A stretch of 64,000 bases of DNA from Maridesulfovibrio sp. (lineage in GTDB: Bacteria; Desulfobacterota; Desulfovibrionia; Desulfovibrionales; Desulfovibrionaceae), in the NCBI RefSeq assembly GCF_963678865.1, contig NZ_OY787459.1:2136501-2200500 (forward strand). The letters are read 5' to 3'. The notes under the pieces are model-generated. The model had not been told where the DNA came from, did no database searches, and saw only the letters and a program-made list of their open reading frames with translations. The translations under genes were made by a program, and so were the position numbers. The stretch's first letter is position 1. Each line of letters opens with the position of its first letter. Positions 1-9,021 of the stretch are shown piece after piece.

Positions 1-2
1 TG

Positions 3-941
3 ATGCTGATAGGACACAGGGGCTGCAAATACCCCGGTTACAACCAGAACACCATCCGCTCTTTTGAGAAGGTTACTTCCGAAGGAGTCCCGGCTATTGA
101 ATTCGACGTGCAGCTCTGCGCTGACGGAAAACTGGTCATCGTCCACAATCTGGACCTCGAAGAAGTATCCACAGGCAGGGGTGAAGTATCCAGCACGGAC
201 TCCGAAACCCTGAAGACGCTCTTTGCGGGCGACCCGGATCAAGGCAAAGACCGCATCCCCTTTCTGGCGGAAGTCTTCGACTTCTTTGCCTCCTGCGATC
301 CGGTCAAACGCCCGGCCATCCACATGGAGCTGAAAGGAAACAATACCGGCAGAAAAGCCGGGGAATTGTTCAACGAATACGTTGCTGCAGGAAAACTGGA
401 GACTACAGACCTGCTGGCCAGTTCTTTCAACTGGAAAGAACTGGAGGCTTTAAGAAAAGTCTGCCCCGAAGCTAAAATAGCACTGCTTGACGGAGCCATA
501 CGCCGCAACATATTGTTAAAAAAGACAGGTCCCGAGGGTGAGCGGTATTTTGCGGAGCTTTTTGCCTACGGCAATGAAGACTACATGCTGCCGAGATTTC
601 CAGCTCTCCCGGAAAACATGGCCCTGCTTGATAAAATTTGCACTGAACCGCATATCCATGCCCTGCTTGCACAGGAACTTGAAGACTGCCTGAACGGAAA
701 ATATTATACGGAAGAACTTCTGAACAGCGCCTGTTCCATGAATGCTACTTCTGTCAATCTGTGGTATCGTACAGTCTCGCCGGAATTCGTTAAAAAAGCC
801 CATGCAAGAAAACTTGCTGTTTTTGTTTATACCGCCAACCTTCCTGAAGAATGGAAAATCCTTGCCGACATGGGAGTTGACGGTGTTTTCACTGATTTTT
901 ACGCAACCGCAGTCAAAACACTGGCTGATTATAAATATTAA
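3..941 (+). CDS. Glycerophosphodiester phosphodiesterase (GDPD family)
   Basis: Hydrolyses glycerophosphodiesters to glycerol-3-phosphate and an alcohol. The 312-aa protein opens with the family signature IGHRG, then EFDVQLCADGKLVIVHN, which supplies the Glu/Asp metal ligands and second catalytic His, and it ends with the TIM-barrel strands VFVYTANLPEEW and GVDGVFTDF. No signal peptide is visible, so it is probably cytoplasmic, as UgpQ is. The ATG lies at the very edge of the window; because the catalytic IGHRG follows immediately, this start is plausible, but a few upstream residues could be missing. It is 57 nt from the next gene on the same strand and probably heads a locus with a phosphatase and an ABC importer. 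Confidence 0.85.
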   Translation: MLIGHRGCKYPGYNQNTIRSFEKVTSEGVPAIEFDVQLCADGKLVIVHNLDLEEVSTGRGEVSSTDSETLKTLFAGDPDQGKDRIPFLAEVFDFFASCDPVKRPAIHMELKGNNTGRKAGELFNEYVAAGKLETTDLLASSFNWKELEALRKVCPEAKIALLDGAIRRNILLKKTGPEGERYFAELFAYGNEDYMLPRFPALPENMALLDKICTEPHIHALLAQELEDCLNGKYYTEELLNSACSMNATSVNLWYRTVSPEFVKKAHARKLAVFVYTANLPEEWKILADMGVDGVFTDFYATAVKTLADYKY

Positions 942-998
942 CCGACAGAGGGTCAGGCATGGGGCTTCCGGCTTCTGCCTGGCCCATCTCCCCTTGCC

Positions 999-3900
999 AT
1001 GACCAGAATCTCTTCCATTTTCTTCGATAAGCTCGACTATCAGCTTCTGCAGATTGTTGACGACGTCCTCAAACGAGGCTCCGAATCACGCGCTTTCCGC
1101 TCCTTTTTTGTAGAATACATGCATCCACAGGGGATTAAGGAAATGGCTGCACCGCAGGGGCTGCGCATTGCTTATGCTGTAATCAGCCTGCTCGGAAGTC
1201 TTGAAAAAGGCATGGCCCGAGACAGATTGAAAGCGCTGCGCTCACTGCGGGATGAAGTATTCCTTTCATCTTCCGGGTATTACCGCAAAAACACGGCCCG
1301 GGTATTGTTGCAGATAATGAAAAAACTGGTCAGGCCGGGCAACAGCGAACTGAGCAGACTAAAACTGGCTCATGATTTCCGCATGGTTTCAGCAGGAAAT
1401 CCTCGCAAGATACGCAAGGAGCTTGCAAAATATCATCTGGTGGAAATGCCGGAAGACTGGAACCACTTCGCCTTTGACGACCACGTGCATGATGCCAACA
1501 CCAAGGGCAGAAAATCTCCCACCCATCTGATCATGGACGCATGGATCAAGGGCATCCGCAATCTTACCGTTGTCTATTACAATTATGTCAGCCCGCAGGT
1601 TATCGAAGAGCTGCTTGAAGCGGGAAGCATTCTCGATATCGATGTACGGGTCGCCATTGAGCTTTCGGCACGATTCCGGGATAAATTCGTCCGCTTCACA
1701 TGGGAACCGAACGTACTTTCCGACAGTTCCAGCTACCACAAATTTTTAGCCAAAGAACATGTGGCTGCTTTCTTTGAAGAGGGAAAGGAAGTTTCTCGCT
1801 ATCAACAGAAATACGTCTTTGAAGTTCTGACTGAATTCAACGACATACACTGGCAACAGTTAAGCGAGCAGTTGGGCTTGAAGCTGCCACCCCTGAGTCG
1901 GGATGAATTTCTGGGCTTCGTGGGAACAGGTCAACCTTCCATTCTGCACCTAGGCCGGTTCATCCATAACAAACTGTCCCTCTATGCCGAGACTGAGCCC
2001 CGGTCAAAAGCGGAAGTAAGTGATACGGACAGTCCACTGACCACGGAACAAAAAAAGCAGGTTCAAAGGCTGACTGTCAGTACCATTATTGCGGAATATC
2101 TGGCCCCGGAAAAAAATCCCCAGCTGAACAACCCTGCCGAACCTCACAAGGATACAGAACTCCCTGAGCTTCTGCGCTGCAACATCAATGAACTGATGAC
2201 CCGCCTGCTGCGCCTGCACTCAAGTTCCGAGTTCACGCTCAACCTTGCCAACCTGACTGCACAGGACACATTGGAACTTCTCTATGCCGGCGGGGGCATG
2301 ATCACCCACATTGAAGCCTACAACCTGAAAGATGCATGTCAGGGAATCAATTCCGAAGATAATAGGCACTCTGCCGGAAGCCGAGGCACCCAGCTTACCG
2401 GACGCGAAAAACACTACAAGCTTATCGGCAGGCTGCAGGAAGCGTTGAACGATGACAGCGTAATAACCCTGAAAAGAGCCATCCGTGAGATAATTTATGA
2501 CCATGAAGAGCAACTGGAACGGCTGAAAAAACTTTCATCCGGCAGTCAGGAAGCCGGGAACAGCAGTCGAATAGCCCTGATAAACGCAATGCAGGAGCGA
2601 AAGCCGGAGCTGGTCGGCATTCTTTTCGATCTGGAAAAATTTCATACCATATACCGAAAAAGAAGCTTGAAATCACGGATAGGTTCCGGTTCCACCGGGC
2701 AGGCCGAGCACAGGCACGGCATGGGATTCGTAGTCCTCGACACCCTCCCGGCCCGCGCACGCAAACCTTTCTACCGCATGGACTGCACCACGGGACGCAT
2801 CCGCATTCCAGTCAGTGCCCTGATGACCAAAAGTATCAACAGTAAAGCCGGGTACTCGGATCACGGCCTGTCACGTATATCTGAGAGGAGAGGAAAGCGC
2901 TGGGTAAAATGGACCCTTGATTCATTCAGGATACACGCCGGCAAGCCGGGCAACATAGGCACACTGGGCGGTATTTATATCCAATCTGAAAACGGTTCAG
3001 TCCGCAAAGACCACCCCGAATCAATAAGCAGGCCCTGGACCTACCTGAACACCAACATAAAAAATACCGCCAAGGTACTGCTGGGATTCATCCCCGCATT
3101 CCTGACTTTCTTCCTTACCAAGGACTGGTGGCTGCTCTCCTGTTTCGGAGCGGTCATCTGGTTTGCCATCACCGGATCGAGAAATATAATTCAATCCGTC
3201 CTCGGCGGGGGAGGATTACGCCGCTCCCCGCTGCTGCCGTGGAACTCGCTGGTCAGTTGGAGCCGAATTTCAGACTCCCTGCTCTACACCGGCTTCTCAG
3301 TCCCCCTGCTGGACTATCTGGTCAAGACACTGCTGCTGGACAACACCTTCGGGGTAACTACAGCCACCAACCCGATCCTGCTCTATTCCGTAATGGGGCT
3401 GGCCAACGGCATCTACCTTTCCAGTCACAACGCCATACGGGGACTTCCCAAAGGAGCCACCTTCGGCAACTTCTTCAGATCCATACTGGCTATCCCTGTT
3501 GCTGTAGTCTTAAGCGGACTGATCGGTATGCTTCTGGGTATGGCCGGACTTCCGGACGTGACCGGAATTCTGCAGAAATGGGCGGCAATCATCTCCAAGT
3601 TCGCATCAGACAGTGTTGCGGGATTCATTGAAGGGCTGGCAGACAGGCAGACTAACGTGCAGAACAGGCTGGCCGGATACAAAACAAAAATATCCCAGCT
3701 CTTTTCGGTATTTTCCAAACTGGATCTCATGTTTCCGGAAGAAGATGTGCTCGAAATGCTTCAGACACCTAAAATGATGATGAAAACCCTGAACAAAGAA
3801 GCAAGCGACCTTGAAAAACTGATCATCGTAAATGCCCTTGATCTGATGTATTTCTGGCTCTACCAGCCGCGCTCACGAAAAGCGTTGAGCAGAATAGTTC

Positions 3901-4085
3901 AAAACATGTCCCGCGAAGAATGGCTTATCTTCTACCGTTCGCAGCTTATCTTGAAGCGGCATAAGGAAATCAGCCAGTTTTTTGTCGACGGACTGGTGGG
4001 CAAAAACTTTTCCAAAGCCCTATCCTTCTATCTGGACCAATCACCGCAATATCTTGAGGACATGGAAAAGCTGGGCAGGAAATGA
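999..4085 (+). CDS. Large membrane protein with PHP-like N-terminal domain, function unknown
   Basis: A 1028-aa protein I cannot assign to a named family. Around residues 160-240 it has FDDHVHDANTKG, then a TIM-barrel-like run ending IDVRVAIELSA. This HxH-then-Asp pattern recalls PHP/amidohydrolase metal sites (inference). Residues ~340-400 look like a low-complexity linker, and ~500-560 are basic and helical. Around 685-865 there are several hydrophobic helices (KVLLGFIPAFLTFFL, WWLLSCFGAVIWFAITG, AIPVAVVLSGLIGMLLGMAG), so the C-terminal half is in the inner membrane, followed by a helical cytoplasmic tail. It sits between a glycerophosphodiesterase and a PP2C phosphatase, suggesting a role in phosphoester metabolism or its sensing. 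No clear ribosome-binding site precedes the ATG. Confidence 0.6.
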   Translation: MTRISSIFFDKLDYQLLQIVDDVLKRGSESRAFRSFFVEYMHPQGIKEMAAPQGLRIAYAVISLLGSLEKGMARDRLKALRSLRDEVFLSSSGYYRKNTARVLLQIMKKLVRPGNSELSRLKLAHDFRMVSAGNPRKIRKELAKYHLVEMPEDWNHFAFDDHVHDANTKGRKSPTHLIMDAWIKGIRNLTVVYYNYVSPQVIEELLEAGSILDIDVRVAIELSARFRDKFVRFTWEPNVLSDSSSYHKFLAKEHVAAFFEEGKEVSRYQQKYVFEVLTEFNDIHWQQLSEQLGLKLPPLSRDEFLGFVGTGQPSILHLGRFIHNKLSLYAETEPRSKAEVSDTDSPLTTEQKKQVQRLTVSTIIAEYLAPEKNPQLNNPAEPHKDTELPELLRCNINELMTRLLRLHSSSEFTLNLANLTAQDTLELLYAGGGMITHIEAYNLKDACQGINSEDNRHSAGSRGTQLTGREKHYKLIGRLQEALNDDSVITLKRAIREIIYDHEEQLERLKKLSSGSQEAGNSSRIALINAMQERKPELVGILFDLEKFHTIYRKRSLKSRIGSGSTGQAEHRHGMGFVVLDTLPARARKPFYRMDCTTGRIRIPVSALMTKSINSKAGYSDHGLSRISERRGKRWVKWTLDSFRIHAGKPGNIGTLGGIYIQSENGSVRKDHPESISRPWTYLNTNIKNTAKVLLGFIPAFLTFFLTKDWWLLSCFGAVIWFAITGSRNIIQSVLGGGGLRRSPLLPWNSLVSWSRISDSLLYTGFSVPLLDYLVKTLLLDNTFGVTTATNPILLYSVMGLANGIYLSSHNAIRGLPKGATFGNFFRSILAIPVAVVLSGLIGMLLGMAGLPDVTGILQKWAAIISKFASDSVAGFIEGLADRQTNVQNRLAGYKTKISQLFSVFSKLDLMFPEEDVLEMLQTPKMMMKTLNKEASDLEKLIIVNALDLMYFWLYQPRSRKALSRIVQNMSREEWLIFYRSQLILKRHKEISQFFVDGLVGKNFSKALSFYLDQSPQYLEDMEKLGRK

Positions 4086-4212
4086 CCGTAAAACAATGAC
4101 CAAAGGCAACTCATCAACACCTTCTATGAAAACAGCCCTGCACGATAGTACTTAGCTATTTGATATGATTTTTAGATTCCTGCTATGTGATAATGCATTG
4201 AGGTATAAAAGC

Positions 4213-5019
4213 ATGCAGGTTGAATCTATACTGGAACACGGCACCGGGTCCGTTAATGAAGACTTCCTTCTGGTGGAAGAGAACCTTTTCGGCGTTTTTG
4301 ACGGCGCGACCAGCCTGACTCCTGAAACATATGAGCATGGTCATACAGGCGGATTTCTGGCTTCCAACCTTGCTGGCGAAGAGTTCAGAAAAAACCATGG
4401 AACCATGGAAGAGCTGGCCCAAAGAGCCAACAAAGTCATTCGGCAGGAAATGGCCCAGCGCAACATAAACCTGAACAGCAAAAAAGATCTCTGGAGCACA
4501 AGCGCTGCCGTGGTTCGCGTTCAGGATAACCGGATGGAATGGGCTCAGATAGGTGATTGCAGGATAGTATGCATCTACGAAAGCGGTGACTTTGAATTCC
4601 TGTGCCGATGTCAGGATCAGGATCTGGAAACCCTGAGCATGTGGAAAAAAATAGGCCCGTCCACAGAAGAGCCTATCGGAGTTGCCATGCATGAACAGAT
4701 TACTAAAGTACGTTGCCGCATGAATCTGGACTACGGTGTTTTCAACGGAGAACCCGAAGCAATTGATTTTCTACAAGCCGGGATTCATGATCTCACGGGA
4801 GTACGTAACGTTCTCCTGTTTACGGACGGGCTGCTCATGCCCAACGAGCTGCCCTGGGAGGAACGGGATTACAAAGAACAGGTCGACCTGTTCCGTCAGT
4901 CCGGTCTTAAAGGACTTCGTGACCGTATTCGAAATATTGAAGCCACCGACCTTGGCTGCCGCACCTACCCCCGCTTCAAAACTCACGACGATATCGCAGC
5001 CGTTGCCATCAACATGTGA
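4213..5019 (+). CDS. PP2C-type serine/threonine phosphatase
   Basis: A 268-aa PPM/PP2C phosphatase, Mg/Mn-dependent. The metal-binding elements are present in order: NEDFLLVEENLFGVFDGAT near the N-terminus, QIGDCRIV in the middle, LLFTDGLL, and a terminal THDDIAAVAI. The frame is open from 4165, but I chose the ATG at 4213 because GAGGT precedes it by about eight bases and because the PP2C fold begins immediately after. It has no regulatory domain or membrane segment. It lies 62 nt upstream of the binding-protein gene of an ABC importer. Its substrate could be a protein or, given the glycerophosphodiesterase two genes away, a small phosphoester; the sequence does not decide. Confidence 0.85.
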   Translation: MQVESILEHGTGSVNEDFLLVEENLFGVFDGATSLTPETYEHGHTGGFLASNLAGEEFRKNHGTMEELAQRANKVIRQEMAQRNINLNSKKDLWSTSAAVVRVQDNRMEWAQIGDCRIVCIYESGDFEFLCRCQDQDLETLSMWKKIGPSTEEPIGVAMHEQITKVRCRMNLDYGVFNGEPEAIDFLQAGIHDLTGVRNVLLFTDGLLMPNELPWEERDYKEQVDLFRQSGLKGLRDRIRNIEATDLGCRTYPRFKTHDDIAAVAINM

Positions 5020-5081
5020 TTGCTGCGCTGAACTGATTAAATTAATTTCCACAACACATAACAGCCTGCAGGAGGCATAAA

Positions 5082-6125
5082 ATGAAAATCGGCATCCATA
5101 TCAAATGGGTTGTACTGGCCCTGCTTGTAATTATGGCGGTTCCGGCTGCGGCAATGGCTGCGAACACAAAGCTGGAAGACAAAGTGGTGGTATATTCCAC
5201 CCACGGCGAATCTATGCTGGAACTTGTAGCAGACGCTTTTGAAGAAAAGACCGGAGTCAAGGTCGAATTCATCAATCTCAAGGGCGAACTGGCGGACAGG
5301 GTTCGTGCGGAAAAAGCAAATCCGCAGTCCGATGTCATGTACGGTGCTCCTTCATCCGTTTATCAGGAGCTCAAGAAAGAAGATCTATTTGCTCCTTCCA
5401 CTCCAAGCTGGGCAGCCAAAATCAATCCCCTTTTCAAGGACAAGGACGGGTACTGGTACGGCACAATCCAGACCCCGGTGCTGATGTTCTACAACAGCAA
5501 GATGATGAGCAAGGCAGATGCCCCGAAGGACTGGTGGGACCTTGCCGACCCCAAATATAAAAATAAAATTGTATCCAGAAATGCCCTCTCCTCTTCGGCC
5601 CGTGCTACATACTCCGCACTGCTGCAGCAGTTTGAGAAAAAAGGCGATCTGAAAGAAGGCTGGAAATTCTTGAAAGCCATGGACGCTAACGTTAAACGTT
5701 ACTACGGAAGCGGTTCTCTGCAGTTTCAGGCTGTTGGCCGCAAGGAAGCTCCCCTGAGTTTCGCGGTTCTCAACTCAGTGATTGACAACAAGATAAAAAA
5801 CAAGTTGCCTCTTGAAATCATTGACGCCGAAAGCGGTTCCCCGGTCATCACCGATGCTATCGCGGTCATCAAAGGAGCCAAACATCCCAATGCGGCCAAG
5901 GCTTTTGTAGAATTTGCAGGCGGAGCCAAGGCTCAAGCCATGCTCGCCAACAAATTCAACCGCATGCCCACACTCCCTGAAGCCATCGCCAGTGCTCCGA
6001 AATGGATGGGCGAAATAAAGTTCCGGGTCATGAATGTGGATTGGGGGGCTCTTGCTTCCAAGCAATCCGAATGGATGCAGAAGTGGGATATGGAAATCAA
6101 GGATTCCGGAAAAGACAAGAAATAA
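5082..6125 (+). CDS. ABC transporter periplasmic binding protein, Fbp/Afu (family 1) type
   Basis: A 347-aa exported solute-binding protein. A signal peptide of about 27 residues ends AAAMAANTK. The mature part starts KVVVYSTHGESMLELVADAF, typical of FbpA/AfuA/PotD-like proteins, and carries the family pattern DVMYGAPSSVYQEL, WYGTIQTPVLMFYNS and WWDLADPKYKNKI. The start is backed by AGGAGG five bases before the ATG. It leads an operon with an ATPase and a fused permease. Relatives bind Fe3+, phosphonates or sugar phosphates (AfuA). The neighbouring glycerophosphodiesterase and phosphatase favour a phosphorylated solute, but the classical FbpA tyrosine pair cannot be judged by eye. Confidence 0.85.
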   Translation: MKIGIHIKWVVLALLVIMAVPAAAMAANTKLEDKVVVYSTHGESMLELVADAFEEKTGVKVEFINLKGELADRVRAEKANPQSDVMYGAPSSVYQELKKEDLFAPSTPSWAAKINPLFKDKDGYWYGTIQTPVLMFYNSKMMSKADAPKDWWDLADPKYKNKIVSRNALSSSARATYSALLQQFEKKGDLKEGWKFLKAMDANVKRYYGSGSLQFQAVGRKEAPLSFAVLNSVIDNKIKNKLPLEIIDAESGSPVITDAIAVIKGAKHPNAAKAFVEFAGGAKAQAMLANKFNRMPTLPEAIASAPKWMGEIKFRVMNVDWGALASKQSEWMQKWDMEIKDSGKDKK

Positions 6126-6136
6126 GGGGAATTACT

Positions 6137-7183
6137 ATGGGGGCTGTTATCCTTGAGGGAGTGGAAAAATCCTTTGACGGCACTCCGGCCTGTTCACAGA
6201 TAAACCTCTCCATTAATAAGGGTGAATTCTTCACCTTTCTAGGTCCTTCCGGATGCGGAAAAACAACATTGCTGCGCCTGATCGCGGGGTTCATTGCCCC
6301 GCAATCGGGCGCAGTTTTCATTGACGGCAACGACGTCACCAACCTGCCCCCGGAAAAACGCAAAGTGGGCATGGTATTCCAGAACTACAGCCTTTTTCCC
6401 TACCTGACTGTCAGCCAGAATATAGAGTACGGGTTGACCATTCAAAAGAGAACCGCCCGCGAGAGACAGGAAATTGCAGAACGCTACATGGAGATGGTCG
6501 GCCTGACCGGATTCGGCGAACGCAAGGTCACGGAACTTTCCGGCGGGGAGCAGCAGCGGGTGGCTCTGGCCCGGTCACTGGCAGTGGAACCGGAAGTCCT
6601 GCTTCTGGATGAACCCCTTTCAAATCTTGATGCCCGCCTGCGGGACAAAATGCGCGCAGAAATCAAATCATTGCAGAAACGGCTGGGCATAACCACAATT
6701 TTCGTAACTCACGACCAGACCGAAGCCCTGACCCTTTCCGACCGTATCGCTGTATTCAATCAGGGACGGGTCGTGCAGGTAGGCACTCCCCGGCAGATTT
6801 ACGACACCCCGCACAATGTCTTTGTCGCAGGATTTGTTGGAGATACCAATCTTTTCCGGATAGCCCGTTCGGGCAGTACGGTCAGGCTCGAGAACGGCAT
6901 GGAGCTTAGCGTTCCCGCCGGTTCAGAGTCCGGCGACTGGCTCTCAATCCGGCCCCAGAATATCAGGATTTCAAAAACTCCTTCCCGCGAGCCCAACTCT
7001 TTTCAAGGGCAGGTTCTGGAACGGCAGCTGAACGGGGTCTCAATCGACTATATCATTGAGCTGGGACAGACCGTTATTCGCGCCGCGGAGTTGAACAGCT
7101 TCGAAAAGGAAGATGAATTCCGGCCCGGGACAACGGTCTGGGTAACCCTGCCGGAAAAAAGGCTCAGGCTCCTTGCCGAGTAA
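6137..7183 (+). CDS. ABC transporter ATP-binding protein (FbpC/PotA-like)
   Basis: A 348-aa ATPase that powers the importer made with the flanking genes. Walker A is GPSGCGKTTLL, the Q-loop is VFQNYSLFPYLTV, the signature is LSGGEQQRVALARSL, Walker B is VLLLDEPLSNLD, and the switch His lies in FVTHDQTEALTLSD. A C-terminal TOBE-like region (about residues 245-348) is present, as in FbpC/PotA/MalK. The frame is open from 6002, but the real start is the ATG at 6137: AAGGGG lies eight bases upstream, the NBD begins right after it, and the earlier frame overlaps the binding-protein gene. It begins 11 nt after that gene and ends 12 nt before the permease. Confidence 0.9.
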   Translation: MGAVILEGVEKSFDGTPACSQINLSINKGEFFTFLGPSGCGKTTLLRLIAGFIAPQSGAVFIDGNDVTNLPPEKRKVGMVFQNYSLFPYLTVSQNIEYGLTIQKRTARERQEIAERYMEMVGLTGFGERKVTELSGGEQQRVALARSLAVEPEVLLLDEPLSNLDARLRDKMRAEIKSLQKRLGITTIFVTHDQTEALTLSDRIAVFNQGRVVQVGTPRQIYDTPHNVFVAGFVGDTNLFRIARSGSTVRLENGMELSVPAGSESGDWLSIRPQNIRISKTPSREPNSFQGQVLERQLNGVSIDYIIELGQTVIRAAELNSFEKEDEFRPGTTVWVTLPEKRLRLLAE

Positions 7184-7195
7184 TACGGGCATGAT

Positions 7196-8878
7196 GTGAT
7201 TGTGGACATGAAAAGATTGAAAAACCTGATTCTACCGGGCATCGGAATTCTGGCACTGCTATTTGTGCTGCTGGGGTACATCCTTTATCCGGCCTTGACC
7301 ACACTCCTGAAAAGCCTTGCTGTGAACGACGGTTCCGGTTTTGATCACTATATCCGTTTTTTCACTTCCCCAACCAGTTTACAGGTCCTGAAGAACACCC
7401 TTGTTCTGGGCGGACTGACCGTAATTCTATGCGGTATCGTTGGAACCGGGCTGGCTTTTCTGGTCCACTACTTCGAATGCCCGCACCGTAACCTGTTGGA
7501 TAAGCTATTGCTGCTCCCGGTAATGATGCCGGGGATAATCATAGTTTTTGCCTTTGTGCAATTGTACGGCGAAAGCGGGCTGGTCACAAAAAGCATCGAG
7601 CTTCTATTCGGGCTTGAAGAAACACCGTACAGCTTTTCGGGACTACCCGGAATCCTATTTGTCCATATCTATACCCAGTATGTATATTTTTATCTCACGG
7701 TTTCACTTGCCATCCGGCAGATAGACTTTTCAGTTATTGAAAGCGCCAGAATCCTCGGCGCTTCCCGGTCCAAAGTTTTTGTTTCAGTCATCCTTCCTTA
7801 TGTAACTCCGGCCATAATCACATCATCAGCCATGACTTTCATGACCGGGATAGGATCTTTTTCCGCTCCAAGCATCATAGGCGGAGGCTATAAGGTACTG
7901 ACCACCCAGATTCTGCTCTCAAAGGCCAATAACTTCATGGAAACGGCAGCGGTTCAGGTCGTAGTGCTCACGATTATCTCCATGGCTTTCTTCGCAATAT
8001 TGCGCTGGTATGAAAAACGCAGACTCTTCTCCGGTTCGGTCAAAGGAATTCCGTTTCAGCCGGTCAGGATCAGCAACCCGTTCATGCGATATTTCGTAAC
8101 GGGGCTTAAGGGGCTGCTGATAATGCTGATCCTGCTGCCGTTCATCACAATCATAGTACTGTCCTTTGTGGATTCCGCATCATGGATGATGAGCATATAT
8201 CCACAGGAGTTTTCGCTGACAAATTTCAGCGCAATTTTTACAAAAGCACGAAAATTCAGGCCATTCATGAACAGCATTGAAATGTCTGTACTGGCAGCCT
8301 TCATCTGCCTGCTGGTAGCTGTCCCTGCTTCATGGATAATTGAGAAAACAAAACTGAAAATTAAGGGACTGGTTGAATTTCTGGTTATACTGCCATGGGC
8401 AATGCCTGCCAGTGCCATAGCCATCAACATAATCATCGCCAACAGCAGGCCTACGATTTTTTCTTTCAACACCGTTCTGGTCGGGGCTTATATCCTGCTG
8501 CCGCTGGGCTATTTCATCAAATCCCTGCCCATAGTGGTCAGGATTACCCATATTTCCTTTCAAGGTCTTAATTCAACATTGCTTGAAGCATCCAGAAGTC
8601 TCGGCGCATCAGGGTTCAGAACATTCCGCACAGTCGCACTGCCCATGATCTATCCGGGCGTCCTAGCCGGATTCCTGTATGTCTTCGTGCGCAGCATCGG
8701 TGAATACACTACTTCAGCCTTCCTCTATACCGCCTCAAACAAACCAATCTCCATAGCAATGGTCAATGCTATCTTCGAATATGATATCGGGCTGGCCATG
8801 GCCTATGGAACCCTACTGATGGTTCTGACCGTATGCTTGAGCATCATCATAAGCAGAATCCGTCCGCAGATTAAATAA
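7196..8878 (+). CDS. ABC transporter permease, two fused domains (FbpB/AfuB-like)
   Basis: A 560-aa inner-membrane permease with two copies of the binding-protein-dependent transport module, as in FbpB/AfuB. The EAA loops that contact the ATPase are seen in each half: ESARILGASRSKVF (about residue 180) and EASRSLGASGFRTF (about 465). About 12 hydrophobic helices are present. The start is unclear: GTG at 7196, GTG at 7202 and ATG at 7208 are all in frame, with no good Shine-Dalgarno. With the two genes before it, it forms a complete importer. No rho-independent terminator was recognised in the roughly 140 nt after it. Confidence 0.88.
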   Translation: MIVDMKRLKNLILPGIGILALLFVLLGYILYPALTTLLKSLAVNDGSGFDHYIRFFTSPTSLQVLKNTLVLGGLTVILCGIVGTGLAFLVHYFECPHRNLLDKLLLLPVMMPGIIIVFAFVQLYGESGLVTKSIELLFGLEETPYSFSGLPGILFVHIYTQYVYFYLTVSLAIRQIDFSVIESARILGASRSKVFVSVILPYVTPAIITSSAMTFMTGIGSFSAPSIIGGGYKVLTTQILLSKANNFMETAAVQVVVLTIISMAFFAILRWYEKRRLFSGSVKGIPFQPVRISNPFMRYFVTGLKGLLIMLILLPFITIIVLSFVDSASWMMSIYPQEFSLTNFSAIFTKARKFRPFMNSIEMSVLAAFICLLVAVPASWIIEKTKLKIKGLVEFLVILPWAMPASAIAINIIIANSRPTIFSFNTVLVGAYILLPLGYFIKSLPIVVRITHISFQGLNSTLLEASRSLGASGFRTFRTVALPMIYPGVLAGFLYVFVRSIGEYTTSAFLYTASNKPISIAMVNAIFEYDIGLAMAYGTLLMVLTVCLSIIISRIRPQIK

Positions 8879-9021
8879 CCGAAAAGAACTCCCGCCAGAA
8901 ACAACTTGCTGAATTTACTCCGCACAGGCATATTCAATATTTACATGCTGAAACCATAAATAAATTTCAGGCTGATCTTTTTCGGGTCACCCTCCTATTC
9001 CTTTTTCAGTGATTGCTTCTT

